This document shows positions 33,550 to 41,775 of a DNA stretch of 50,929 bases, in pieces (the first letter of the stretch is position 1; each line of letters starts with the position of its first letter). The notes under the pieces were generated by a model. It searched no databases. It saw only the letters and a list, made by a program, of their open reading frames with translations, and was not told the origin of the DNA. The stretch is from assembly GCA_018266375.1 (NCBI GenBank), contig JAFEAO010000003.1:1-50929 (forward strand), given 5' to 3'. The translations under genes were made by a program, and so were the position numbers. The DNA comes from Bdellovibrionales bacterium (GTDB lineage: Bacteria; Bdellovibrionota; UBA1018; CAIMNF01).

Positions 33550-33957
33550 ATGAAAGCGAAACTTAAAATGAATCATCTTAGTTTTCCTCAGCAAGAAGCA
33601 GTGAAAGAAGCGCGTTTCTTCGAGGAATATTTTGGAGCGAAGATTGAATTTTTTGATGAGGCATCCAAAAGTGTGCTCATCAAGCATGGTGATATCGACA
33701 TCGTTATGGAGGGGACGACCGAGCCAGTGGAATGGCATAAAGATTTTCATTTCGGTTTCGAACTTGAAACCAAGAAAGAGGTCGTGAACATGTTTGAAAA
33801 ACTCAAATGTTCAAGCGCTACCATCGAAACTGAGGTGCATAATCGTGCAGGACGCGGATCGAGATTTTTTGGCCGTACGCCCGGAGGAGTGCAGTTTGAG
33901 ATCAACACGCGAGAAGATATGGAATCAAAATGGAAAGTTAAGACCCAAAACAACTAG
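33550..33957 (+). CDS. VOC-family (glyoxalase-fold) protein
   Basis: A 135-residue protein with the VOC pattern: KMNHLSFPQQE at strand 1, ARFFEEYFGAKIEFF for the helix and strand 2, HFGFELETKKEV at the second repeat and FFGRTPGGVQFEI at the end. The usual metal ligands are partly visible (His9, His in DFHFGFE, Glu in QFEI). It may detoxify an electrophile or bind an antibiotic. GAGGGGG precedes the ATG, nine bp after the SDR stop. It lies 52 bp from the tRNA-Glu 3' end. Confidence 0.8.
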   Translation: MKAKLKMNHLSFPQQEAVKEARFFEEYFGAKIEFFDEASKSVLIKHGDIDIVMEGTTEPVEWHKDFHFGFELETKKEVVNMFEKLKCSSATIETEVHNRAGRGSRFFGRTPGGVQFEINTREDMESKWKVKTQNN

Positions 33958-34009
33958 GGGAAATCCAATTAAGTGTTCGGGTTCGGGAGTCATCTACTTG
34001 GGCGAAAAT

Positions 34010-34085
34010 TGGCGTCCCCACAGGGATTCGAACCCTGGTTACTGCCTTGAAAAGGCAGTGTCCTAGGCCTCTAGACGATGGGGAC
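34010..34085 (-). tRNA. tRNA-Glu, anticodon TTC
   Basis: A full 76-nt cloverleaf with CCA encoded. The acceptor stem is GTCCCCA with TGGGGAC, the anticodon arm is CTGCC-TTTTCAA-GGCAG with anticodon TTC (34049-34051 on the plus strand reads GAA), and the T-arm is CAGGG-TTCGAAT-CCCTG. The 3' end points to the AT-rich TetR/SDR/VOC module. Confidence 0.95.
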
Positions 34086-34241
34086 GCATACATTAGAGGA
34101 AGATTTTTTCTAACACGGTGTCGCTAAAACATTCAAGACAAATTTGAACAAGAATGGTGGAGTTGGGTTATGACGCGTATCTCAACAATAAGTACGGGAT
34201 GACCTTTTTGTTTTTAACTCACTGCATATGCAAATATTCGG

Positions 34242-34255
34242 TATAATAGTAGGTG
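34242..34255 (+). promoter_or_regulatory. Perfect -10 box before a leaderless-type start
   Basis: TATAAT at 34242-34247 ends eight nt before the ATG at 34256. There is no Shine-Dalgarno site and no clear -35. Confidence 0.5.
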
Positions 34256-34678
34256 ATGTCGACCGGAAAACCATTTGTCCACAGTTCTGATTTTGTGATC
34301 CGCCAAACCCAAGCCACTGACTTGGCCGACCTCGAACACCTTGGAATCAAGGTCACCGCACCTGAACTCCAAGACGAGCACGAGAAGCTCTTTACGGCGC
34401 TGAACTCCAATGGAGTCGTCATTGGCTTCTTGCGCTTCAAGTGGGCCGAGCACGGCATGCTCTGGTCTGACCTCGTGGTGAACCCGAACTTTCTCCGCGC
34501 GGAGTTTAAACTCGCGATATTGAATCTTTTGAAAATGGTGGCAAACCCGATCAAGACGGCGCCCGGTGTGATTGTCGGGCCGTGGAAAGCGTTCGTCAAA
34601 GAACAGGCTGTAGCGCTGGGTTATACCGTTGAAGAGGCGACGAGCTCGCGCTCAAAATCCCTTGTTTTGAGATTCTGA
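34256..34678 (+). CDS. Conserved-looking small protein of unknown function
   Basis: A 140-residue soluble protein, no signal peptide or membrane segment. It mixes helices and strands: VIRQTQATDLADLEHLG, then ALNSNGVVIGFLRFKW and SDLVVNPNFLRAEFKL. The layout vaguely recalls GNAT acetyltransferases (a strand, V-shaped loop and helix) but no acetyl-CoA loop (Q/RxxGxG/A) is present, so I do not name it. The start may be GTG 34253 or ATG 34256, which lies eight nt after a perfect -10. It precedes sppA. Confidence 0.6.
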   Translation: MSTGKPFVHSSDFVIRQTQATDLADLEHLGIKVTAPELQDEHEKLFTALNSNGVVIGFLRFKWAEHGMLWSDLVVNPNFLRAEFKLAILNLLKMVANPIKTAPGVIVGPWKAFVKEQAVALGYTVEEATSSRSKSLVLRF

Positions 34679-34699
34679 TCCCGCTTACAATTTAGGTCT

Positions 34700-35695
34700 A
34701 TGTCAGAAATCAAAAAGCGCCCGATCAACCCGCTCGCACTCGTGCTCGGACTCTCCGCTGTCCTTTTCGGTTTGTTCATCGTGTTTTCCTTTGTCTACTT
34801 CCTGGTCAAAGGCGGGGATTCGTGGAAGGAAGGCGCCGACAAAAAGCTTTTTGATGGTAAAGCCGAATACGTTGCCGTGGTCGAACTCAAGGGCGTGATC
34901 ATGGATTCCAAAAAGATCCTGAAAAACCTTAAGGATGCCGAAGAAGACGACGACATCAAGGCCGTCGTCCTGCGTTTGAACACGCCGGGGGGGGCTGTCG
35001 CTCCGTCGCAGGAGATTTACGAGGCAGTAAAGAAATTCCCGAAGCCGCTCGTAGTGAGCATGGCATCGGTCGCGGCATCAGGCGGTTACTACATCGCCTC
35101 TGGTGCCAAAAAGATTTGGGCAAACCCGGGAACACTGACGGGCTCCATCGGCGTGATCATGGAATTCGTGAACATGAAAAAACTGTACGACTGGGCCCGC
35201 GTCGAGCGTTTCTCGATCAATACCGGTAAGTATAAGGATTCGGGCTCCGAGTTCCGTGACATGCGCCCGGATGAGAAACAATATTTCCAAGATCTCGTGC
35301 TCGACACTCTTGCTCAATTTAAAAGCGCAGTGGGTGAGGGCCGTAAGTTAAAACCCGAAGAGGTCACCGCGATCGCGGACGGCCGCGTGTTTACCGGCGT
35401 GCAAGCCAAGAAGCTCCACCTCGTTGACGAGCTCGGCACGATGGAAGACGCCGTCGCCGCTGTCGCCAAAGAAGCGGGCATCAAGGGCAAGCCTCACACA
35501 GTGCGCCCAGTTAAAAAATCTCAAGGCCTTCGCGACATTCTCTTAGGCGGCGGCAAGGACGACGACGAGGAGTACGAGGAAGAGCATTCATTCATCGACA
35601 AGCTCTTTAGCCGCGCGATCGAACGCGTAGTCGGCTCGAATATGGATCACCGTCCAACCGGCATGTACATGCTCTGGACCGGTGGTGTTCAGTAA
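34700..35695 (+). CDS. sppA: SppA-type signal peptide peptidase
   Basis: A 331-residue membrane-anchored peptidase of the short SppA type. One N-terminal helix (about 13-36) anchors it. The S49 catalytic Ser is Ser127 in VAASGGYY and the partner Lys is Lys179 in TGKYKDSG, 52 residues later, the same spacing as in Bacillus SppA. It degrades leftover signal peptides in or near the inner membrane, facing the periplasm. An acidic patch (DDDEEYEEEH) precedes the C-terminus. TACAAT ends eight nt before the ATG; the RNA methyltransferase gene follows after only 3 nt. Confidence 0.92.
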   Translation: MSEIKKRPINPLALVLGLSAVLFGLFIVFSFVYFLVKGGDSWKEGADKKLFDGKAEYVAVVELKGVIMDSKKILKNLKDAEEDDDIKAVVLRLNTPGGAVAPSQEIYEAVKKFPKPLVVSMASVAASGGYYIASGAKKIWANPGTLTGSIGVIMEFVNMKKLYDWARVERFSINTGKYKDSGSEFRDMRPDEKQYFQDLVLDTLAQFKSAVGEGRKLKPEEVTAIADGRVFTGVQAKKLHLVDELGTMEDAVAAVAKEAGIKGKPHTVRPVKKSQGLRDILLGGGKDDDEEYEEEHSFIDKLFSRAIERVVGSNMDHRPTGMYMLWTGGVQ

Positions 35696-35698
35696 TTC

Positions 35699-36955
35699 AT
35701 GAAACCGCGCGGTGTTGGCGCCGGTGCGCCGAAGGCGTTATCACTAGTCGAACTCCGTCGCTTAGCCGTACGCGCGCTCGCCGAAGTGCTCTCCGGCGGC
35801 AAGACCGTCGACGATGCGATTTTATTTGTCGCGACCAAGAACTCGGGCCGCACGCTCGCGCCATTTGACCGCTCCTGGCTCATGGAAATTACGTCGGGCG
35901 TTTTGCGCTTTCGCGGTCGCATCGATTATATGATCGATACCTATGCGCTGAAAAAAAAGCCCACCGGCGCCGTACGTCGCTACCTGCAGACGGCGGTTTA
36001 TCAACTTCTGACGAGTGACACTATCGAGCCCGCTCTCGTGGTGTCTGAGACCGTGAACGCCGTCAAGGAGAGTGAAGGCGAGCCGCCCTCGAAGTTTGTA
36101 AACGCGATCTTGCGCAAAGTGGCCGACAGCCGCGATCAGTGGCGTGAGTGGAAAGTGACCGCGAAAACCGATCCAAGCGAGATCATGGCCTGGGCATCGC
36201 TCCCGGAGTGGCTCTACAAAAACCTAGTCAAAGATCAGGGCTTGCAGTGGACCCTTGAGTTTGCCGAAGCCAGCTTAGCGCGTCCAACTACCTGGTATCG
36301 CAAGCTCGGCGAGGGCGGAGCGGAAGGCGAGACGATCGAGCTTGCAGACGGCTATCAGGGCGATGAACCGCGCGGTTACGTGCAGGACGTTTCGAATCAA
36401 TTGCTCGTCGAAGCGGTGGTGAGGATTTTAAACCAGCAGTTTCCGACCGTAAAGCAGCCACGCATCCTCGATCTTTGCTCGGCTCCGGGCGGGAAGACCA
36501 TGGGTCTCGCTGCAGCCGGATACCGCGTGATTGCGACCGACCATGACGAGAATCGCCTCCAAAAAGTGATTGAAAATAAAAATCGCCTGGGCTTCGGTGC
36601 CGCAATCGAGATCAAGGATTACAAAGAAATTACATTACTTGCCGACAAGTACGATGTGATCTGGCTTGATGTCCCGTGCTCATCGACCGGCATTTTGCGC
36701 AGGCACCCGGAGATTCGTTGGAACCGCGATGGTGAAAAAATTAAAGTCTGGGCCGAGACCCAAGGCAAACTCATCGAGTGGGCCAAGGCACATCTCTTAC
36801 CGGATGGGATTTTGATCTATTCCACCTGCTCGGTGATGAAAATAGAAAACCGCGAAGCCATCGACGGTATGACCCCGATCAAAATCTTCCAACGTGCGCC
36901 ACAGGATAGCCCTCGCGGCGACGGCATCTACGCATGGATCGGGAAGTTGGGCTAA
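35699..36955 (+). CDS. RsmB/NOP2-family RNA m5C methyltransferase
   Basis: A 418-residue protein. Residues about 10-140 are a NusB-like RNA-binding domain and about 210-418 a class I methyltransferase. SAM motif I is ILDLCSAPGGKTMGL; motif IV is DVPCSSTG with Cys327; motif VI is YSTCSV with Cys377, the nucleophile in this family. It most likely methylates 16S rRNA, as RsmB does at C967, or a related site. It is co-transcribed with sppA and ends in a terminator. Confidence 0.9.
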   Translation: MKPRGVGAGAPKALSLVELRRLAVRALAEVLSGGKTVDDAILFVATKNSGRTLAPFDRSWLMEITSGVLRFRGRIDYMIDTYALKKKPTGAVRRYLQTAVYQLLTSDTIEPALVVSETVNAVKESEGEPPSKFVNAILRKVADSRDQWREWKVTAKTDPSEIMAWASLPEWLYKNLVKDQGLQWTLEFAEASLARPTTWYRKLGEGGAEGETIELADGYQGDEPRGYVQDVSNQLLVEAVVRILNQQFPTVKQPRILDLCSAPGGKTMGLAAAGYRVIATDHDENRLQKVIENKNRLGFGAAIEIKDYKEITLLADKYDVIWLDVPCSSTGILRRHPEIRWNRDGEKIKVWAETQGKLIEWAKAHLLPDGILIYSTCSVMKIENREAIDGMTPIKIFQRAPQDSPRGDGIYAWIGKLG

Positions 36956-37001
36956 TAGGTATCTGATTAGTTCTTCAGGGTTCACCCGCGCGCGATTTAT
37001 A

Positions 37002-37026
37002 CGGCTGGCGTAAAGCCGACTTTTTT
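37002..37026 (+). terminator. Terminator after the sppA-RNA methyltransferase operon
   Basis: CGGCT (37002-37006) pairs with AGCCG (37014-37018), then ACTTTTTT. Confidence 0.7.
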
Positions 37027-37095
37027 GGTTTTCATGGTGTGCCGGATGCCGCCTCAACCCTTTACACGAAGCAATAATTTTTTAAACAAATATCA

Positions 37096-37124
37096 TTGAT
37101 TAATTAAATAGAACTTGTTAAGAT
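37096..37124 (+). promoter_or_regulatory. Promoter of the secreted transglutaminase-like gene
   Basis: TTGATT (37096-37101), 17 nt spacer, TAAGAT (37119-37124). A mini-ORF ATG-CTC-TCA-ACA-TGA (37144-37158) has its stop overlapping the main ATG at 37155. Confidence 0.6.
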
Positions 37125-37154
37125 GCGCGCCGAACGAAAGGAAATGCTCTCAAC

Positions 37155-38765
37155 ATGAACTCTTCTTTTAAATCTCTAGTGCTAGCACCTGTGCTGACTA
37201 CCGTAGCGATCGGTATGGCTCTTCCTTCCGCGGTTTTCGCAAAAGGATGGCAAAAAAACAGCCTGAACGATCCGAATGGCTTCAACGTGAACTGGCACCC
37301 AACCCGCTATACTTACAAGCTCTATGAAATGCCTCGCGAAGGCGCCGTAGCCAACGACCATATCCCTTGGGCGGACTCTTATTGGCCGTCTAACCGCGGC
37401 GGGATGACCTATCGCTGGAAAAATTTCCAACGCGAAGACATGGACCAAACTCTGACTTTGGATCAGCGTCGTCAGATGTTTTTCGATATCCACCACTACC
37501 CACGTTCGGAGTTGCTCGCCCTCAAGGCGACCAATCCGAACGAGTACAAGCGCGTGATGTCGATCCTGTCTCCACTCGAAAAGTTTGCGCTCTACGTGAG
37601 CAAGCCGAGCAAAAACGATTATTACAACGACACGATGCTTAAAGAATTCCGTAAGTCTTCGCAAGCGGAACGTGAATACTGGGAAGGCTACTGTCACGCG
37701 TGGGCGCCAGCCGCATCTCACTTCGCTGAGCCGATGCCGGTGACTAAAGTGACTTCAGACGGTCTCGAAATTCCGTTTTACACTGCCGACGTAAAAGCGC
37801 TTCTCGTTGCTGATTATCAGCAGAAGACTTCTTCTCTCGGACGTAAGGCGATCGGACGTTTCTTTGACAAGAGCAAAAAGGCGCAAGTTCGTTTTGTGGG
37901 TAAACGTTGCGAACTCCGTTTCCAATATCCCGTGACGAAGGTCAAAAAAGGCGTGGAGATGATGGCGGATTACGGCGACACCGACGGGCTCAGCGATGCC
38001 CAGTATTTGTCCGATTACGCGCCGACCTTTCAAAAGGCCGCGATTCGCTTGAACTACGATCTCGGTGATTCGGTTTTGAACGTTCATGCCGGCAACTTCA
38101 TCGAGCAAACCAGGAAGAACATGGAAGCTTGTGAAAACACCAACGCCGGCGCTTTCCATGTCGTGACTGCCAACCAGCTTGGTATCATGAAAGAAGGCTT
38201 CGAGTTCGACAAAACTCGCGACGTCGAGGTTTGGAACCAACCCGCATACAAGTACAAGTCACAACTTGAAGTATTGAAAGACGCGAACGGCAACCCGGTC
38301 ACAAGCCTTCCGACTTCCGCCCCAGGCACGGTGAGCGTCGTACACGCGAAGACAACCCTTTGGTATGCGGATGACAGCGACTACGGTTGGGCCTACTCCG
38401 CTCCGACGCTCCTGTCTTTGTTCAGCTTTGAGCAAGGCGCGAAGATGGGTTCATACTTGGTTCAGGACTTGATCAACACGTTCAAGAATGAATTTGACAA
38501 ATATTCACGTCTCCTCATGAATGAAGGCGACGACACTGAAATGCAGAAATACCCGGCAGGTATCATGGATGCGGCTCACTACGAGTACACCCTCGATATC
38601 GACGCTTCTGGACAGATCATCGGAGGTGACTGGATCAGTTACGACCGTCCGGACTACATGTGGATCATGAAGAAAGAGGGGTTTTTCGACGATTTCAAGC
38701 GTTTGGACGAGATCTATCAGCCGGTCTCCATCCCTGCCGACCAAGTCGCTAACTTGGATGAGTGA
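37155..38765 (+). CDS. Secreted transglutaminase-elicitor-like protein (PF16683-type)
   Basis: A 536-residue protein with a clear signal peptide (cleavage near residue 29, SAVFA). The mature part follows the order known in the Phytophthora GP42-like transglutaminase family: PWADSYWPSNRGGMTYRW (about 71-88), then WEGYCHAWAPAA with probable catalytic Cys180, GAFHVVTANQLG with His335, and DVEVWNQP with Asp356. Related bacterial proteins occur in Vibrio and others. It may crosslink or cleave proteins outside the cell or in the periplasm. The family assignment is motif-based and the substrate unknown. It has its own promoter and terminator, a single-gene unit. Confidence 0.7.
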   Translation: MNSSFKSLVLAPVLTTVAIGMALPSAVFAKGWQKNSLNDPNGFNVNWHPTRYTYKLYEMPREGAVANDHIPWADSYWPSNRGGMTYRWKNFQREDMDQTLTLDQRRQMFFDIHHYPRSELLALKATNPNEYKRVMSILSPLEKFALYVSKPSKNDYYNDTMLKEFRKSSQAEREYWEGYCHAWAPAASHFAEPMPVTKVTSDGLEIPFYTADVKALLVADYQQKTSSLGRKAIGRFFDKSKKAQVRFVGKRCELRFQYPVTKVKKGVEMMADYGDTDGLSDAQYLSDYAPTFQKAAIRLNYDLGDSVLNVHAGNFIEQTRKNMEACENTNAGAFHVVTANQLGIMKEGFEFDKTRDVEVWNQPAYKYKSQLEVLKDANGNPVTSLPTSAPGTVSVVHAKTTLWYADDSDYGWAYSAPTLLSLFSFEQGAKMGSYLVQDLINTFKNEFDKYSRLLMNEGDDTEMQKYPAGIMDAAHYEYTLDIDASGQIIGGDWISYDRPDYMWIMKKEGFFDDFKRLDEIYQPVSIPADQVANLDE

Positions 38766-38853
38766 AAAAAACGCAGGCTTTTATCGAAGACAAGTTCGTT
38801 AGAGAGCCCTTGGGCGTGAGAAACCCTAGGGTGTTATAGAAGAGCAAACTAAG

Positions 38854-38891
38854 GTGCCCGTTACTGCAAAGTGATGGGCACTTTTGTTTTT
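38854..38891 (+). terminator. Terminator of the transglutaminase-like gene
   Basis: A 12 bp stem GTGCCCGTTACT with AGTGATGGGCAC, closed by a GCAA tetraloop, followed by TTTTGTTTTT. Confidence 0.9.
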
Positions 38892-38939
38892 GCAGCTAGT
38901 TCGTGTGGGCATAATCCGGCGGAAGTTCGCTAATGGACT

Positions 38940-39266
38940 TTATTTTGGCTTATCACCGCCGCCCTTGTCTTTATCTTTTTTAGGCGGGGTGAGGAGTTCG
39001 ACGACTTTGGTGACGATCGCAAGGCGGACGTCGGGGTAGAACTCTTTGCGCTTGCGCCACTCTGCCTGAAACAGGCCTAAACTTTCGTCGCGCATTTTTA
39101 ATACCGCGGCTTTCAGATGATCGTTCTCGGCAAGCGAGCGCTCAATCGCGGCCAGGCGTTTTTCGAGTTGGCGGACGGTCAGAGTCATTTCCCAAGTTGT
39201 TTTGGTTAATTTTTGGGTTTGTTCCGCGACCTGAGCCGCGGTAATAACGGTTGGCTTTAAGCTCAT
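38940..39266 (-). CDS. Small coiled-coil protein, unknown
   Basis: A 108-residue protein, largely helical. Residues about 10-60 form a coiled coil (heptads around VRQLEKRLAAIERSLAEND), followed by RDESLGLFQAEWRKRKEF and a Lys/Asp/Gly-rich tail. No membrane segment or signal peptide. It is the last gene of the five-gene operon; its start overlaps the stop of the STAS-like gene by 4 nt. A structural or adaptor role is possible. Confidence 0.65.
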   Translation of the reverse strand: MSLKPTVITAAQVAEQTQKLTKTTWEMTLTVRQLEKRLAAIERSLAENDHLKAAVLKMRDESLGLFQAEWRKRKEFYPDVRLAIVTKVVELLTPPKKDKDKGGGDKPK

Positions 39267-39871
39267 AGATCGACATCCTTATTACCGAGGTATTGACGCA
39301 AAAGCGCGTAGGCCTCTTCGGTTTTTTGCCCGACCTCTTTATCGGCAGGAGGCTGCGGCGTTTGGAATTTTACGCGAGCGGTTTGGAACTGAATGCAGCC
39401 TTGTAAAATCCGACGCTGCTCTTTGTAGCTCGTGTTGTCGTTGATCATCTTGATGACCTGATCCTCGTTTCCGCCGAGCTGGGTGATCTTAGCCTGAAGT
39501 GCCGCGATCTGCTCGGTGAGGATATAGACGTCGTCGTCGGCTTTGATGCGTTCCCCGACTTGGCGGGACTTCGCGCCCGGGAGACGACTGATAAACATGT
39601 CGATGCTCTGGAAGTCGCCGATGGTGCGGTCTTTGGAAACCCAATATAGTTTTTGTTTGGTGGTCTCGGCGATCTTGGTTTTGAATTCGATGAGCACCGC
39701 GGCTTGCGGTACCTGGATCTGCGCGCACATGAGATTGATGACGAGCGTCTCCTCCAAGTCTTTCGAGATGGTTTCGATCCCGACTTGCAAGAGCTTGCCG
39801 AACTTTTCGTTCACGGGTCCGCGGACGTAGAGACAGCCTAATCCTTCAAAACGCTCATATTTTAATTTCAC
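39263..39871 (-). CDS. STAS-like protein with a coiled-coil tail, unknown
   Basis: A 202-residue protein. Residues about 1-90 have the alternating strand/helix order of a STAS (anti-anti-sigma) domain: GCLYVRGPVNEKFGKLL, then ETLVINLMCAQI and a helix QAAVLIEFKTKIAETT. The Ser that anti-anti-sigma factors phosphorylate is not evident. A helical part (about 115-190) with a possible coiled coil follows. The start is GTG 39871 with GGGAG six nt upstream; it overlaps the previous gene by 17 bp. The STAS call is by pattern only. Confidence 0.6.
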   Translation of the reverse strand: MKLKYERFEGLGCLYVRGPVNEKFGKLLQVGIETISKDLEETLVINLMCAQIQVPQAAVLIEFKTKIAETTKQKLYWVSKDRTIGDFQSIDMFISRLPGAKSRQVGERIKADDDVYILTEQIAALQAKITQLGGNEDQVIKMINDNTSYKEQRRILQGCIQFQTARVKFQTPQPPADKEVGQKTEEAYALLRQYLGNKDVDL

Positions 39872-40901
39872 TCTTCACTCCCGAGGTGATGATGAAGTCC
39901 AAATGCTTGAGTTCCGGCAAAGTGAGCCCCGGCTTCGCGGCATCGCCCGGGAAGTCTTTGCCTTTTAATCCGTATTCGTTGATGCAAACGCCGAGATAAC
40001 CGAGCGCGCAGAGGTCATGCACGTCCTTCTTTGCGGTGTAGAAGCTCATGTACTGATTGCCCCAGATGCTCATCACTTCGCCGAGTGGGTCCAAGATCTG
40101 CAGGCTTTGCGCGAGGTAGGCTGAGATCACGCCGGTGTGAAGGCCGAAGGTCTCGGTCTCGTACGCCAGTTTCATGAGTTCGTTGTATTTGGTGGCCGAG
40201 AGCCTTTTGTAGAAATCGAGGCCCGCACCCGGCTTCAGCACGTAGAGCGTCGCGTGCGCCAGCTGACGAACGATCGCGATGCACGGCAAGAGCTTTTCGA
40301 GAGAGAGCTTGGCTTTGTATTTGCCGAGCGCGAGCAGGATCTTGACCTGTTCCATGGATTTGGTAAACGCCTGGTTAATCGGTTCGTCGAATTTAGTCTG
40401 GCCCAAGTTCAAGTAACTCGTGCGTTGAAGATAAAACACGAAGTCGAACATGAGGCCGACCGTGAACGCGTAGTCTTTGTAACGGCTTTCCTCTCCGACG
40501 ATGGTCCGGGCGGTGTTCGCAAACTTCAAAAGCTCGGAGGTTTTGCCGGGAAGTCGACCGGTTTCTTTTTCAAGTTTGAGTTCCTTGACGTTGAGCACGC
40601 TATTGAAGAGGTTGACGATGAGCCAGTCGCGCGTGTTCTTCGTGGTGAGAAAACGGATCTGCTCTTCGATCGAAACTTCGACTTCGTTGCGTTGCTGGGA
40701 CTTCACGAAGGCCTGGAAGGGGGCGATGAGCGACGGATACTCGTTAAAAGTTTTAACCAGAAGGTCGACGCGATCTTCGAGCCGATCGGGCTCTTGGAGG
40801 AGGGGGGCGATGTGAGTCGCCGAAAAGGGCCCGATGATCTTTTGAAAAAGATCTTCAACGAGCGTTAACGCCGGATTACCCGAGGCCGGACTTGCACTCA
40901 C
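39855..40901 (-). CDS. Helical protein, weakly HDOD-like, unknown
   Basis: A 348-residue, mostly helical soluble protein. FGLHTGVISAYLAQSLQIL (about residue 250) resembles the His helix of HDOD domains, but the rest of that signature is not clear, so I only note the similarity. Other parts are SIEEQIRFLTTKNTRDWLIV and a Leu-rich middle. The start is a GTG at 40901. It overlaps the psd gene by 26 bp and the STAS-like gene by 17 bp, which points to tight co-translation. Confidence 0.55.
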   Translation of the reverse strand: MSASPASGNPALTLVEDLFQKIIGPFSATHIAPLLQEPDRLEDRVDLLVKTFNEYPSLIAPFQAFVKSQQRNEVEVSIEEQIRFLTTKNTRDWLIVNLFNSVLNVKELKLEKETGRLPGKTSELLKFANTARTIVGEESRYKDYAFTVGLMFDFVFYLQRTSYLNLGQTKFDEPINQAFTKSMEQVKILLALGKYKAKLSLEKLLPCIAIVRQLAHATLYVLKPGAGLDFYKRLSATKYNELMKLAYETETFGLHTGVISAYLAQSLQILDPLGEVMSIWGNQYMSFYTAKKDVHDLCALGYLGVCINEYGLKGKDFPGDAAKPGLTLPELKHLDFIITSGVKSEIKI

Positions 40902-41775
40902 CTAATTTATCCCCTAGTGGAATCCATGTTTCCAGACCCTGTCGGCTGTTCTGCGATAAATCAGCAGACAAAACCAGTCGGGATTTCTGGAGTACCCAAA
41001 TTACCGTGGACCCCCCAAATAAAAAATAACCCTTTTCCCGGCCTTTTACAAAGCGATTTGAGTCTTTTGGGCCACTCTGCACGATCTTTCCCACTCCGAG
41101 TGCCCCAACCTCGATCATCGCGACTTTTCCGAAGAGATCATGCTCATAAACAGTGACATGACGTTCGTTTCTCAAAAAAACATCGGGTCTCACGGTCAGA
41201 GCGACCGGATTTACGGAGTGAAGGTCGCCCGCGACGCGCTCAAAGTGCTGAATTGCCCCGTCCGTCGGGAAATGGAATCGGTGGTAATCGACCGGGCACA
41301 AGCGCGCGATGATGAGAGTGCCGCCGTCAAACAGAGCGCCAAGTTCGGCGTTGTGCAAAAGCTCGCCTAAGTTGATCTCGATGCCTTTGACGTGAAAAGT
41401 TTGCGCGCTGGTGATGGAATTAAACGCCAAGTAGCGGGCTTCCGCGCCGGCGCAAAACGCGCGTGGATCGGCCACGAACGGGCGGATGCCGTCGCGGAAC
41501 CGGCGGATAAAAAACTGATTGAAGTTCGAGTAGCGGGCGTCCTCGAAGAGTTTCATGTCGATCTGGTATTGATCGATGAACTTACCGATCTGCCCGCGGC
41601 TGATCCACGAGTCTTCGTATGCACCCATGAGTTTGCTGAGCCACGGCTTAGAAAAGAAAGCATCCGTGAGTTTCAAACCTATCGCGTCTTTGTAGGCCCA
41701 GTCGACGGCGCTGCCGCCGAAGACTTTTTCTTCTTCGATCTTTTTGGTCGCACGGTTGTAGAAGCGGATGCTCAT
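40876..41775 (-). CDS. psd: Phosphatidylserine decarboxylase proenzyme
   Basis: A 299-residue type II-like Psd. It makes phosphatidylethanolamine in the inner membrane. The self-cleavage site is FGGST near residues 253-257, with Ser256 becoming the pyruvoyl group. NFNQFFIRRF (about 84-93) and LCPVDYHRFHFP (about 159-170, including the catalytic His) are classic. In most Psd proteins the first part of the catalytic triad is an Asp in a motif like ADAR; here it reads GAEARYLAF, with Glu112. The ATG overlaps the Rsm22-like gene by 4 nt. Confidence 0.9.
   Translation of the reverse strand: MSIRFYNRATKKIEEEKVFGGSAVDWAYKDAIGLKLTDAFFSKPWLSKLMGAYEDSWISRGQIGKFIDQYQIDMKLFEDARYSNFNQFFIRRFRDGIRPFVADPRAFCAGAEARYLAFNSITSAQTFHVKGIEINLGELLHNAELGALFDGGTLIIARLCPVDYHRFHFPTDGAIQHFERVAGDLHSVNPVALTVRPDVFLRNERHVTVYEHDLFGKVAMIEVGALGVGKIVQSGPKDSNRFVKGREKGYFLFGGSTVIWVLQKSRLVLSADLSQNSRQGLETWIPLGDKLGECKSGLG

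Noticed and set aside
40137..40868. 243-aa plus-strand ORF opposite the HDOD-like gene
   Set aside because: The minus-strand frame is tied into a five-gene overlapping operon with proper starts; the plus frame is Arg/Glu/Phe-rich shadow sequence.
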